From Acidobacteriota bacterium (lineage in GTDB: Bacteria > Acidobacteriota > Thermoanaerobaculia > Multivoradales > Multivoraceae), in NCBI GenBank assembly GCA_026707325.1, contig JAPOXA010000062.1, positions 1 through 64,000 of the forward strand: a stretch of 64,000 nt of DNA. Reading direction: 5' to 3'. Below the pieces are notes generated by a model that worked only from the letters and a program-made list of their open reading frames with translations, did no database searches and had not been told where the DNA came from. This document shows, in pieces, positions 27,729-36,855 of the stretch. Position numbers and translations under genes: made by a program. Numbering within the stretch: the first letter of the stretch is position 1; each line of letters begins with the position of its first letter.

Positions 27729-29702
27729 CTACATCCGCTCCGGCAGCGGCACGCCGAGAATCGCGGCGAGGGCTTCGAGCGATCGCTCGAAGACCAGGGT
27801 TACGGCGAGGCGCGCGTCCCTGAGGTCCGCGTCCTGTTCGTGCAGGATGGGATGGCGGTGGTAGATCGCGTGGAACTTCTGCGCCAGGTCGACGGCGTGC
27901 CGGGCGATGAGGGAGAGTTCGAGCGTGGCCGCCGCCCGCTCGACGACTTCCTGGCACTGCGAAGCGAGCAGCACGAGGTCCCAGAGGTCGTCCGACCAGA
28001 CACCCGCAGGCAGCGTCCCGACGCGGCTCCCGGGGACCTTCTGGGCCAGCCCCTCTTCGCGGAGGCGGCGGCGGATGTTCCTGGCACGCACGATGGAGTA
28101 CTGGAGATAGGGGCCTGACTCGCCTTCAAACGAGGTGGCGTCGTCGATGTCGAAGGCGATCACCCGCGTGGTCGTGGCGCGGGCCATGAAGAAGCGCAGC
28201 GCGGCGATGGCGATCTTGCGCGCCAGGACGCCTATGTCGTCGCTGGCCGCCTCATCGTGGCGGTCGTTGCCGTCGGGGCCGCGCCGCTCCAGGATCTCGT
28301 CCCTGCTCTTCGCCTCGAGCTGGTCGAGCAGGTCGTCCGCCTTGACGCCGATGCCCTTGCGGCCAGACATCTCGAGCTGCGAGTCGCCGGCGAATCCGAG
28401 ACGCTCCGCGGTCTTCGCCGACAGGGCGACCATCTCGTAGGCGAAGTGGATGCTGTCCCGGGCCTCGTCCTCGTGTCCGAGCGCTTCCAGGCCGGCGCGG
28501 ACGATCCGCTGCAGGTAGGCCTGCCGGGCGTCGATCACGTTGATCACGCGGGCGCCCCTTCCGAAGTCGGGACGCCGCTTTCCGCCACCGTCGCCGGCAT
28601 CCGGTTCTGCCGGCGCGGTCTCCCAGAGAGGACCGTCGCGGCGGGTTGCATCCCGGAAGGGGGCGTACTCGAAGTCGCGGCCCAGCAGGCCGAACTTCCA
28701 GAGCTGGTAGGCGATGTCCTTGCCGACGTAGGTCACCGTGCCGTCGGAGCGGACGATCACCTTGTCGGGGTCCTCAAGGCCCTGGAACTCCTCGCTGTCG
28801 GCCAGCGGCATGACCCAGCAGCCGGCGTTCTTGCCGCTCTCGTCGAACCGGACGGCGCCGGTCTCCTTCAACTGTTCGAAGGCGGCGACGAAGAAATCGA
28901 GACGGAGGATCTCGCTCTCGCGGGTCAGCAGGTCGTAGTCGATGTCGATGCGAGCCATCGTGGCGAGATGCCGCACGACGATCCGCCGGGCGACCAGCCG
29001 GCCGGCCTCGGCCCGGCGGCCCTCTCCCGCTTCCAGTGCGTGGAGAGTGCGCCGGCGGAGTTCGAGCCGCTGCGGGTCGCCTTCGTACCAGCGGCCGATC
29101 TCGCTGTAGAGGTCCCAGCAGACGTAGTCGAACGGCTCGGGCAGGGCCTGGATGTCGGCGACGGAGCAGCCGCGCAGGTCGAGGAAGCCGACAACGACGT
29201 CGGCGACCTGTACGCCCGTGTCGTCGATGTAGTTCTGGACCTCGGTCGGCTGACCGAGTCGGCGGAGCGCGCGCGAGAGAACGTCGCCGAGCACGGCGTT
29301 GCGCAGGTGGCCGATGTGCGCCGCCTTGTTCGGATTGATGTTCGTATGCTCGACGATCACCTTGGCCGGCGCGTCGGTGGCCCCGGACTCCGTCACCGGA
29401 ACCGCGTCGATCATCGCGGCCGCGAACCGGCTCCTGGCGAAGTGGAAGTTCACGTAGCCCGGGCCTTCGACCGTCACCCGCTCGAAACTCTCCGGCAGCT
29501 CGAGGCACTCGACGAGGCGCTGCGCGATCGCCCGCGGCGCCTGGCGCAGCTCCCGCGCGAGGTGCAGGGCACAGGGACTCGCGAGGTCGCCCAGGCGGCG
29601 CTGCGGCGGCACCTCGACCACCGGGTCGTGAGCGAGGCCGAAGGCTCGCGAGAGGGCGCTCCGCAGCGCGCCGGCGACGAGGGTTCTTTCGCGCTGCAGC
29701 AT
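27729..29702 (-). CDS. argS: Arginyl-tRNA synthetase
   Basis: A 657-residue class I synthetase that charges tRNA-Arg. The N-terminal Add-1 domain is followed by the ATP-binding HIGH motif (NPNKAAHIGHLRNAVLGD), the KMSKS-equivalent loop EMSGRKGIGV (the first Lys is replaced, as is common in ArgS) and the DALR anticodon-binding domain ending in the typical ERM C-terminus. ATG at 29702 gives a standard N-terminus. A longer version from an ATG near 29775 is possible but adds residues without resemblance to ArgS. An insertion-like stretch (about 28540-28690) rich in Gly/Asp/Arg interrupts the catalytic region. It is transcribed against the dcw cluster and diverges from the glycan operon. Confidence 0.96.
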   Translation of the reverse strand: MLQRERTLVAGALRSALSRAFGLAHDPVVEVPPQRRLGDLASPCALHLARELRQAPRAIAQRLVECLELPESFERVTVEGPGYVNFHFARSRFAAAMIDAVPVTESGATDAPAKVIVEHTNINPNKAAHIGHLRNAVLGDVLSRALRRLGQPTEVQNYIDDTGVQVADVVVGFLDLRGCSVADIQALPEPFDYVCWDLYSEIGRWYEGDPQRLELRRRTLHALEAGEGRRAEAGRLVARRIVVRHLATMARIDIDYDLLTRESEILRLDFFVAAFEQLKETGAVRFDESGKNAGCWVMPLADSEEFQGLEDPDKVIVRSDGTVTYVGKDIAYQLWKFGLLGRDFEYAPFRDATRRDGPLWETAPAEPDAGDGGGKRRPDFGRGARVINVIDARQAYLQRIVRAGLEALGHEDEARDSIHFAYEMVALSAKTAERLGFAGDSQLEMSGRKGIGVKADDLLDQLEAKSRDEILERRGPDGNDRHDEAASDDIGVLARKIAIAALRFFMARATTTRVIAFDIDDATSFEGESGPYLQYSIVRARNIRRRLREEGLAQKVPGSRVGTLPAGVWSDDLWDLVLLASQCQEVVERAAATLELSLIARHAVDLAQKFHAIYHRHPILHEQDADLRDARLAVTLVFERSLEALAAILGVPLPERM

Positions 29703-29827
29703 CTGGGGGCGCAGCCTATAGGAGCCCGTGGGACGGCTTGCGCCAGAATACGGACGTGCGAGGATTGCCGCCATGACCAGCCCGCATGTTTCGCCGAGGT
29801 CCGCGGCCGCAGCAGGAGACCGGCGAC

Positions 29828-31684
29828 ATGCGGGCTGAACGCGAGCGGCCGCAGCCGCCGACCGTGCCGGGCTCGGTGGTCGCCCGGCGGGTTCTCGTCC
29901 TGGCGCCTCACTACGACGACGAGGTGCTCGGCTGCGGCGGGTTGCTGCTGCAACTCGCCGCCAGCGAGGCGGAAATCGTGTGCGCCTTCCTGAGCGACGG
30001 ATCGGGAGGCGCCGAAGGACCGCCGGAAGGACTGAGCGGAGAGCAGTACTCGGCGTTGCGGCGGGTCGAATCGGAGGCAGCCGCCGCGGACCTCGGCGTT
30101 GCCCGCGTCGAGCACGTCGGCCATCGTGAGAGCCTCCCGGACGGTGGCCTGGTCTCTTCGGTGGGCGAACTGACCGGGCAGATCGGGGCTTTGCTCGACG
30201 ACTTCCGGCCGGATCTGGTCCTCGTCCCTTCGCCGCTCGAAGTGACAACGGATCACCAGGCCACGTTCCGAGCCCTCCACGAGGCGTTGATCGACCGCCG
30301 CATGCAAGGGGCGGACGGGAGCTCTTCGGCGGCGTTGCCGGACGACTCCTCGCTCGAGAGCCTGTCGATCCAGATCCTCTGTTACGAGGTAAACCACCCC
30401 TTCTACCCGGATCTCCTGGTGGACGTCTCCGCCGAGGTCGACGGGATTTCCGCGGCGATGTCCCACTATCGGAGCCAGCAGGAGCGGCACGACTACCTCG
30501 AATCGTGCCTTGGCCTGCGGCGTTTCCGAGCGCACAGCCTGCCGCGGGACTGCCGGTTCGTTGAGGGCTACTGCCAGTTGAAGGCCAGCGACTTCACCAC
30601 CCGGAGTCCGGCCCAACTGATAGCCCATCTGGGCGGAGCGCCGGCGCTGGTCGAAGTGGATTCGCCCCGCCGGGTCTCGATCGTGGTGCGGACGTTCAAC
30701 CGGCCGCGCCGGCTGGCCGAGGCTCTGGAGAGCCTGGCGCGGAGCACCTACCGGAACGTCGAGGCGGTGCTGGTGAACGACGGGGGCCGCCCGCCCGAGG
30801 TGTCGGAGGACTTCCCCTTCGCGCTGCGTCGCGTCGACCACGACAGCAACCGAGGGCGCGCCGCGGCGGCGCAGTCCGGCGTCGAGGCGGCAACCGGAGA
30901 CTGCATCGGGTTTCTGGACGACGACGACCTGTTGGCGCCGGAGCACCTGGAGAGCCTGGCCGCCATGCTTCGAGGCGATGTTGACGTCGCCTACAGCGAC
31001 GCCGCCGTGGTCAGCTACGAACCGAGCGCTGAAGGCTGGAGAGAGTCGAGCCGGGGCCTGCCGTACAGCCGGGACTTCGATCGCGGGATCCTCCTGCTCG
31101 ACAACTACATTCCCTTTCACACGGTACTGATGACCAGGGAGGCCCTGGAGCGGGCCGGTTCGTTCGACCTCGGGCTGCCGGCGTTCGAGGACTGGGACCT
31201 GTTGATCCGGCTGTCGCGGTGGTCGACCTTCGTCCACCTGTCGCGGACGACGTGTGAGTACCGGCACTTCCTGGGTGGGAGCGACGGCAGGTCGTCCGGA
31301 GGGCATGCCCTGGGTGGAGCGGCCGCCGAGCGACAGGACTTCGAGGCTTTGAAGGCCAGGGTGATGGCCAAGTATGCGGATGAACTCGAGCCGGATGTGT
31401 TGGCGGGCGCCGTGATCCGGATGCGGCGCGAAGCGGTGCTGGCGGCTGAGGCGGCGCGCGCGATGCTGCGCGAAACACGGGCGACACTGCGCGAAACGCG
31501 GGCGATGCTGCACGAGACGCGAGGGGAGCTCGAACTCGTCCAGGCCTCGAACCGGGCCCGCGGGGCGGAGGTGGAGCGTCTTCACGACCGTGAACGCGAT
31601 CTCATGGCCGAGATCGAGAAGATGAAAGCCACTCGGGCCTGGCGGCTGCACGAAACCCTGCAATCCCTGCGCGGTTCCGGGTGA
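29828..31684 (+). CDS. PIG-L/LmbE deacetylase fused to GT2 glycosyltransferase
   Basis: A 618-residue two-enzyme fusion. Residues about 20-265 form a PIG-L/LmbE-like metal-dependent deacetylase with the zinc motif PHYDDEVLGCGG (about 26-37) and a downstream TDHQATFRAL histidine motif. Residues about 280-530 form a GT-A fold family 2 transferase (SIVVRTFNRPRRL, VLVNDGG, FLDDDDLLAPEHL for metal and nucleotide, FEDWDLLIRLSRW as the catalytic region). The C-terminus is a coiled coil with three tandem 7-residue repeats (31460-31522). It probably deacetylates an N-acetylated sugar and extends the same surface glycan. ATG 29828 follows CAGGAGA; an in-frame ATG at 29786 lacks one. It heads an operon of four glycosyltransferase genes. 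Confidence 0.87.
   Translation: MRAERERPQPPTVPGSVVARRVLVLAPHYDDEVLGCGGLLLQLAASEAEIVCAFLSDGSGGAEGPPEGLSGEQYSALRRVESEAAAADLGVARVEHVGHRESLPDGGLVSSVGELTGQIGALLDDFRPDLVLVPSPLEVTTDHQATFRALHEALIDRRMQGADGSSSAALPDDSSLESLSIQILCYEVNHPFYPDLLVDVSAEVDGISAAMSHYRSQQERHDYLESCLGLRRFRAHSLPRDCRFVEGYCQLKASDFTTRSPAQLIAHLGGAPALVEVDSPRRVSIVVRTFNRPRRLAEALESLARSTYRNVEAVLVNDGGRPPEVSEDFPFALRRVDHDSNRGRAAAAQSGVEAATGDCIGFLDDDDLLAPEHLESLAAMLRGDVDVAYSDAAVVSYEPSAEGWRESSRGLPYSRDFDRGILLLDNYIPFHTVLMTREALERAGSFDLGLPAFEDWDLLIRLSRWSTFVHLSRTTCEYRHFLGGSDGRSSGGHALGGAAAERQDFEALKARVMAKYADELEPDVLAGAVIRMRREAVLAAEAARAMLRETRATLRETRAMLHETRGELELVQASNRARGAEVERLHDRERDLMAEIEKMKATRAWRLHETLQSLRGSG
31460..31522 (+). repeat. Three tandem 21-bp coding repeats
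   Basis: Three consecutive 21-base units (31460-31480, 31481-31501, 31502-31522) encode AMLRETR, ATLRETR and AMLHETR. The units are near-identical and exactly one heptad long, so they lengthen the C-terminal coiled coil of the PIG-L/GT2 protein by whole turns. Copy number may vary between strains through slippage. Confidence 0.85.
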
Positions 31685-31706
31685 GGGCGACCGCGGGAGG
31701 GCGCCG

Positions 31707-32984
31707 ATGACCCGGGTCGGTCTGGTCTGCAGCGAGGCGCTCGGGGAGCGCGCCGCCGGCATCGGCATCCGCTACCTGGAGATGGCGCGGCGGTTACCCG
31801 GATTCGGATTCGAGGTCGCCCTGGTTTCGCCCTGGCGCACGGGCGAGCCGCCGGACGTGCCGGCCGGGTCCGTCGAGGCGCGCCGGTTCGACTCCGCGCC
31901 GCTGCCGGAGTTGTTGAGGGACTGCGACGCGGCCGTCGCCCAGGGACAGTTGGCGAACGACGTGCTCCACGAGTTCCCCGATCTGCCGACGGTGATCGAT
32001 CTCTACGATCCCTTCCTCGTGGAGAACCTGACCCATCTCGAGACCCTGGGGCTCGATCCATACCGCAACGATCACCGGTGCTGGATCCACCAACTGTCCC
32101 GCGGCGACTTCTTCCTCTGTTCCTCGCCTGAGCAGCGCGCCTACTACCTCGGCTTCCTGACCGCTCTCGGACGGGTGAACCCGCATCGCTACCGGGACGA
32201 TCCGGAGCTTTCCGGCCTGATTGCCGAGGTGCCGCTGGGCGTGCCGGATCCGTTGCCCGAACATCGGCCGCTGTTGGCGCCGCGCGCGGACGGCGAGCGA
32301 CGGGTGCTGTTCGGCGGGCTGTACGACTGGTACGACCCGGAGCCTCTTCTTGAGGCGTTCGCCGCCCTGTCCGAACCGAGCGCGAGACTTCTGTTCGTGA
32401 GGCAGCCGCCCGGCGCCCAGGCGCCTCAGCGGCTGCTGGCGGAGGTGGAGGCGCGCAGCCGGAGGGAAGATCCGCATCGCATCGGCTTTCTCGACTGGGT
32501 GCCTTTCGAACGCCGCTACGACCTGTTGCGGGACGTCGACGCACTGGCCGCCTGCCACCGGCCTGGGCTGGAGACCGACCTGTCCCTGCGCACGCGGTTT
32601 CTCGATGCGCTCGCCGTCGGCTGCCCGGTGCTCACCACGGAGGGCGGAACCGTGCCGCGGCTGCTGCGGGAGTGGGACGCGGGGCTCGTCGTTCCCTGCG
32701 GCGACGTCGAGGCGCTCCGGGCGGGCCTCGCCGAGCTGGTCGCGGGCGGCGGCAAGGTCGAAGAGCGGGCGCGCCGGGGCCGTGAGCGGACGCTGGTCGA
32801 CTACTCCTGGGAGCGCACGCTGGCCCCGCTGGTGGCCTTCCTTTCGTCCCCGCGCGTCGATCCGACCAAGGCCGGGTTTGCGTTCCGGCTGGAGACGGCG
32901 GCGCCGGCCGACGAACCGGGCTTCCGCCTGCGGCGCTGGCTGCGGCGCCGGTTGGCGGGTTCGCTCCCGGCAGGCGGACCATGA
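31707..32984 (+). CDS. Glycosyltransferase, GT4-like (GT-B fold)
   Basis: A 425-residue protein with the two-Rossmann layout of GT-B enzymes. The N-terminal half starts VGLVCSEALGERAAGIGIRY. The C-terminal half carries VLFGGLYDWYDPEPLLEAF, HRIGFLDWVPFERRYDLL and the nucleotide-sugar binding region (LSLRTRFLDALAVGCPVLTT, then GLVVPCGDVEALRAGL), as in GT4 family members. It should transfer an activated sugar to a growing surface glycan at the cytoplasmic face of the membrane. No signal peptide is seen. The gene follows the deacetylase/GT2 fusion by 22 bases and overlaps the next transferase by 4 (ATGA). Donor and acceptor cannot be read from the sequence. Confidence 0.85.
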   Translation: MTRVGLVCSEALGERAAGIGIRYLEMARRLPGFGFEVALVSPWRTGEPPDVPAGSVEARRFDSAPLPELLRDCDAAVAQGQLANDVLHEFPDLPTVIDLYDPFLVENLTHLETLGLDPYRNDHRCWIHQLSRGDFFLCSSPEQRAYYLGFLTALGRVNPHRYRDDPELSGLIAEVPLGVPDPLPEHRPLLAPRADGERRVLFGGLYDWYDPEPLLEAFAALSEPSARLLFVRQPPGAQAPQRLLAEVEARSRREDPHRIGFLDWVPFERRYDLLRDVDALAACHRPGLETDLSLRTRFLDALAVGCPVLTTEGGTVPRLLREWDAGLVVPCGDVEALRAGLAELVAGGGKVEERARRGRERTLVDYSWERTLAPLVAFLSSPRVDPTKAGFAFRLETAAPADEPGFRLRRWLRRRLAGSLPAGGP

Positions 32985-34324
32985 GCGACCGGGGCGCCGG
33001 CGGAAGCGGCCGTGGCCTGCGGGTAGACAGCGTCGACATCCTGGTGGTGAGCTGGAACGGCCGCCGGCACCTGGAGACGCTGCTGCCGGCGCTCGCAGCG
33101 CAGCGCGATCCCGGCGCCGCGGTAGGGATCCGGCTGTTCGACAACGGGTCGACGGACGGGACGGCGGCCTGGGTCGGCGCCGAACACCCGGAGGTCGAAG
33201 TCGTCGAACATCCGGTCAACCTCGGCTTCTCCGCCGCGAACAACCGTCTCGCGGAGGGCAGTTCGGCCGACGCGCTGGTGCTGGTCAACAACGACACGCG
33301 GCCGCGGCCGGACTGGCTCGCCGAACTCGTCGCGGCGCTGCGGGCGTCGCCTCCGGATGTGGCCGCGCTGTCCGGCTGCATCGTCGACTGGGAGGGAGAG
33401 CGCCTGGACTTCGGACGCGGCGTCATGGCCTTCGACGGTCACGCCTTCCAGCTCGACTACGGCCGCCTCCTGGAGGAGGTGGAGATCCCGGCCGAAGGCG
33501 CGGAGTTGCTCTTTCCCTGCGGCGGCAACATGATCGCGCGCCGCGACGCCTTTCGCGCGGCCGGGGGCTTCGACGAGAGCTACTTCGCGTACCTCGAGGA
33601 CGTCGATCTCGGGTGGCGGTTCTGGTCGGGGGGCGAACGGGTGCTGTCGGCGCCGCGGGCCGTCGTCCGCCACCGTTCGAAGGCGACCAGCGATCTGCTG
33701 GGCAACGCCAACCGGGGCCTGCTGTTCGAGCGCAACGCCTACTTCACCGCCTTCAAGAACTACGACGCCGAGCTTTGGCCGCAACTGATGCCGGCGGTCC
33801 AGTTGACGCTGCTCGCCCGTACGACGCACCTGCTCGCCCGCTGCAATCCGAACGGCGACGTACTGGCGCTCGATCCCTTCCGCACGGCTGGAGAGGCGAG
33901 CGAGGCTGTCTCCGGCGACCGGGGCGCGGCGCCGCGGACCAACCCGGGCGCGGCACCGCGTGGTCTCTGGCAGCGGGCGCGCGACGTCGTTGCCCTGCGG
34001 ACCCGCCTGAGAAGGCTCGCCCGCCGTCTGGGCGGCGTGCCCGCCGGGGCGCCGGCCGTCGTCGATGACCAGACGGTGGCTCAGGTGCGGGCACTGTCGG
34101 CAATCGTCCGCGGCCTGGACGGCGCCTCGGAACGGCGGCGCCAGGTGCAGGCCCGGCGGCGGCGGTCCGACCGCGAGATCCTGGAGCGCTTTCCGCTGTA
34201 CGTGGTGCCGACCTATCCCGGCGACGAAGAACTGTTCGCTAGCGCAGGCTTCGAGTCCCTGTGGCCGGAGGACCTGGCGCCGGTTCGCCGGCTGCTGGAC
34301 GACGTGATGGAGGTGGAGCGGTGA
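32981..34324 (+). CDS. Family 2 glycosyltransferase (rhamnosyltransferase-like)
   Basis: A 447-residue GT-A transferase. Motifs in order: VDILVVSWNGRRHLETLLPAL, FDNGSTDGT, NLGFSAANNRLAEG, VLVNNDTRPRPDW (metal-binding position), CGGNMIARRDAFRAAGGFDE and the catalytic FAYLEDVDLGWRFW. This layout is that of WbbL-type enzymes, which commonly transfer rhamnose; the RfbD gene at 37787-38764 would provide the dTDP-rhamnose donor, but that link is inference. About 150 Arg-rich residues follow the catalytic domain. It overlaps both neighbours by 4 bases. Confidence 0.87.
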   Translation: MSDRGAGGSGRGLRVDSVDILVVSWNGRRHLETLLPALAAQRDPGAAVGIRLFDNGSTDGTAAWVGAEHPEVEVVEHPVNLGFSAANNRLAEGSSADALVLVNNDTRPRPDWLAELVAALRASPPDVAALSGCIVDWEGERLDFGRGVMAFDGHAFQLDYGRLLEEVEIPAEGAELLFPCGGNMIARRDAFRAAGGFDESYFAYLEDVDLGWRFWSGGERVLSAPRAVVRHRSKATSDLLGNANRGLLFERNAYFTAFKNYDAELWPQLMPAVQLTLLARTTHLLARCNPNGDVLALDPFRTAGEASEAVSGDRGAAPRTNPGAAPRGLWQRARDVVALRTRLRRLARRLGGVPAGAPAVVDDQTVAQVRALSAIVRGLDGASERRRQVQARRRRSDREILERFPLYVVPTYPGDEELFASAGFESLWPEDLAPVRRLLDDVMEVER

Positions 34325-35301
34325 CCGGGTCGCCGGACTGGAGCATCGTGATACCGACCTTCGACCGCTTGCCGGCCCTGAAGGAAGTCCTTGAGGCCCT
34401 GGACGACCAGGACGGGCCGGGATTCGAGATCCTCGTGGTCAACGACGGCAGCACGGACGGAACCGGGTCCTGGCTCGATGAACGCGCCGCGGGCAGGAAC
34501 GGCTGTGAGCCGGAGTTGCGGATCCTTCATCAGGAGAACCAGGGACCCGCCGTGGCCCGAAATCGCGGTGTCGCGGCGGCCCGGGGCCGTTGGGTGGCCT
34601 TCCTCGGGGACGACACTGTCCCCGCTTCGGGATGGTTGGCGGCGCACCACCACGCCCACGAGGACCCGCTGGCCCGGTCGATTCGCGAGGAGGGCGGTTG
34701 CGTCGGCGTCATCGGACGAACCGACTGGCACCCGCGCATGCGGCGTACGCCCTTCCTCGACTACATCAACGAGAACGGGCTGCAGTTCGGCTTCGCCCTG
34801 ATCAAGGACGAGGACGACGTGCCGTTCAACTTCTTCTACACATCGAACCTCTCGATCGACCGCGAGGCGATGGCGGCGGAACCCTTCGACCCGGCGTTTC
34901 CGTTCGCTGCCTGGGAGGACATCGAGGCCGGATACCGCTTGGCCGCACGCGGCTTGCGCCTCCTTTACCGGCCGAAGGCCAGCGTCGCTCACGACCATCC
35001 GACCGGTCTCCGGCGGTTCGCGAAGCGGCAGTACCGCGCGGGGTACTCCGCGGTTGTCTTCTTCCGGCGGCATGAACAGCTCGGCCCCTTCCTGGGGTTC
35101 CACGACGGCGAGCCGCCTCCGGTCGGCGGTCTTCGCGACCGGGCTGGCCAGTGGCTGCAGGAACGACTGGCGCGGACGTTGCAGGGACTTCCTGTCAGAC
35201 TGCCCCGGCTGTGGGAGAACACGATGCGATATCACTATCTGGAAGGTCTCAGGAACGGCTGGTCCGATGGCGTCGGCCTGGACCGGGGAGGTGCGTCGTG
35301 A
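34321..35301 (+). CDS. Family 2 glycosyltransferase
   Basis: A 326-residue GT-A enzyme beginning at GTG 34321, which overlaps the previous stop (GTGA). It shows SIVIPTFDRLPALKEVLEAL, VVNDGSTDGTGSWL, GPAVARNRGVAAARGRWVAF, FLGDDTVPASGW (metal site) and the catalytic FAAWEDIEAGYRLAARGL. The C-terminal 70 residues contain RFAKRQYRAGYSAVVFFRRH, typical of membrane-associated transferases. It is the last of four clustered transferases, so the group likely builds one oligosaccharide. The frame extends 60 bases upstream but only as shadow. Confidence 0.86.
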   Translation: MTGSPDWSIVIPTFDRLPALKEVLEALDDQDGPGFEILVVNDGSTDGTGSWLDERAAGRNGCEPELRILHQENQGPAVARNRGVAAARGRWVAFLGDDTVPASGWLAAHHHAHEDPLARSIREEGGCVGVIGRTDWHPRMRRTPFLDYINENGLQFGFALIKDEDDVPFNFFYTSNLSIDREAMAAEPFDPAFPFAAWEDIEAGYRLAARGLRLLYRPKASVAHDHPTGLRRFAKRQYRAGYSAVVFFRRHEQLGPFLGFHDGEPPPVGGLRDRAGQWLQERLARTLQGLPVRLPRLWENTMRYHYLEGLRNGWSDGVGLDRGGAS

Positions 35302-36215
35302 GCTCGAAGGCACGTCTCGCGATTCGGATGGCGCTGCCCCTGGCCGCGCTGCCGGGTCTCGGCCTGGCGGGCGGCGCGGAAGCCGCCAGCGGGGCTGCCG
35401 GAACTGCTCCGGTCGTTCAAGCCCTCGCCCCACAGGCGCCGGTCGCGGTCGCCGCTGGCGATCGGGGTCGGCGCGGAGACGGCGACCGCAAGGGCCGCCG
35501 TTCCCGAACCTACGTGCGGCCCTACTACGGGTCCTTCGGCTGGTACGGCGGTTTCGATCCCCTCTGGCCCTACGCCTGGTCGCCGTACTCCTACGGCTAC
35601 GGACCGTACGGCTGGGCTTCCGGTCCGGTCGGCTATGCGGACGCGGGTGCGCTCGACATCAACACCCGGCCCAAGAAGGCCTCCGTCTACATCGACGGCG
35701 AGCTGGTCGGGCGGGTCGACGGCTTCGACGGCTTCCCGCGCTACCTCTGGTTGCGCGACGGCAGCTACCGGCTCGCGATCTTCATGGAGGGCTACGAGAC
35801 CCTGGAGCGCCGGATCCGCGTTCAACCGGGTGTGGTCATCCGGATCGACGAGGATCTCGTCCCGGGGACCGCGGAACGGCCGCGGCCCGCGCCGCCGAGG
35901 CCGTCCCCGGCGCACGCGGCGCCGGAAGGCGAGTCGTGGAGAGTCGAGAACCGTGGCCGTTCGATCGAGCAGGACCAGCGGCAGGATCCGGCCCGGCTGC
36001 GGGTGGAGGTCGAACCCGCCGACGCCGTCGTCTACCTGGACGGCCGTCTGCTGGGGAGCGGCGCGGATCTGGCGAGCCTCCACTCGGCGCTGATCGTCGA
36101 TCCGGGCGCCCACCGGCTCGAGGTGACGCGTCCCGGCTACATAGCCGAAGTGCGGGCGTTCGAAGCGGCGCGGGGAGAAGACGTGGCCCTGCGCATCGTG
36201 CTCCGGGAGGAGTGA
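35298..36215 (+). CDS. Exported protein with two PEGA domains
   Basis: A 305-residue protein with a signal peptide (about residues 1-32, ending GGAEAAS). A low-complexity Tyr/Gly/Pro/Trp-rich stretch (about 70-115, e.g. YGYGPYGWASGP) precedes two PEGA beta domains: about 117-180 (LDINTRPKKASVYIDGELVG) and 232-300 (LRVEVEPADAVVYLDGRLLG). PEGA domains are found in surface-associated proteins with no defined reaction. Because it overlaps the last glycosyltransferase by 4 bases (GTGA), it may be an acceptor, anchor or assembly factor for the glycan; this is inference. Confidence 0.78.
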   Translation: MSSKARLAIRMALPLAALPGLGLAGGAEAASGAAGTAPVVQALAPQAPVAVAAGDRGRRGDGDRKGRRSRTYVRPYYGSFGWYGGFDPLWPYAWSPYSYGYGPYGWASGPVGYADAGALDINTRPKKASVYIDGELVGRVDGFDGFPRYLWLRDGSYRLAIFMEGYETLERRIRVQPGVVIRIDEDLVPGTAERPRPAPPRPSPAHAAPEGESWRVENRGRSIEQDQRQDPARLRVEVEPADAVVYLDGRLLGSGADLASLHSALIVDPGAHRLEVTRPGYIAEVRAFEAARGEDVALRIVLREE

Positions 36216-36276
36216 GCTTCTGCCGGGAGAAGTCAACCTCCGCCTCGCGTCGACATAGAGAAGTAGCCATGCTACC

Positions 36277-36855
36277 ATGACTCCCGTGGTGCATGAACTC
36301 GCGAGCCGTACCGGGGCGCGCGCCGGTGCGCCCGCCTGGCCCGCGCCGCGCGGCGCCGAGCCCCTGCGAGTGCTGGTTGCCTCGCCGCTTGGTTCGCTGG
36401 GGCTGGAGTTCATCGGTCGGCTGATCACCCGGTTGATCATCGCGCCGAAGGGCGCCGAGAAGGCGCTGTTCACTTCCTTGGGGTCGGTGGAGACGACCGA
36501 CTTCGTCGACGAGGCCCTGGGTCGTCTGTCGGAGTACTTCGCCGGCGCCCGACGAAACCTCGATTTGCCCTACGACCTGGATCGGACCGGGATCGATGCC
36601 CTGTCCCGGCGCATCTTCGAGGAGACGGCCCGGATTCCCTACGGCCATACGCGCACCTACCGTAATGTGGCCACCTCATCCGGCCAGGCGGGCGCCTACC
36701 GCCTGATCCGTTCCAGGCTGATGGCCAACCCGTTGCCGATCCTCGTGCCGTGCCACCGGGTGGTGCCGCGCCGGAGCGGTCCCGGGTCCTACATCGGCGG
36801 CGAGAAGCGCAAGGCGCACCTGCTCGCCCTGGAACGCAAGCACGCCGAGGACTAG
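36277..36855 (+). CDS. ogt: O6-methylguanine-DNA methyltransferase family protein
   Basis: A 192-residue protein of the Ogt/MGMT family, which repairs O6-alkylguanine by moving the alkyl group to its own cysteine. The active site is VPCHRVV with Cys159. The recognition-helix region YGHTRTYRNVA and the final GSYIGGEKRKAHLLALE are in place. The N-terminal ribonuclease-like domain (about 25-100) is present but divergent. ATG 36277 is 61 bases from the PEGA gene. Its stop shares the palindrome CTAG with the stop of the converging reductase gene (36852), so the two genes overlap by 4 bases. Confidence 0.93.
   Translation: MTPVVHELASRTGARAGAPAWPAPRGAEPLRVLVASPLGSLGLEFIGRLITRLIIAPKGAEKALFTSLGSVETTDFVDEALGRLSEYFAGARRNLDLPYDLDRTGIDALSRRIFEETARIPYGHTRTYRNVATSSGQAGAYRLIRSRLMANPLPILVPCHRVVPRRSGPGSYIGGEKRKAHLLALERKHAED

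Noticed and set aside
36216..36276. Regulatory site between the PEGA and MGMT-family genes
   Set aside because: Only 61 bases, with no convincing promoter, operator or hairpin.
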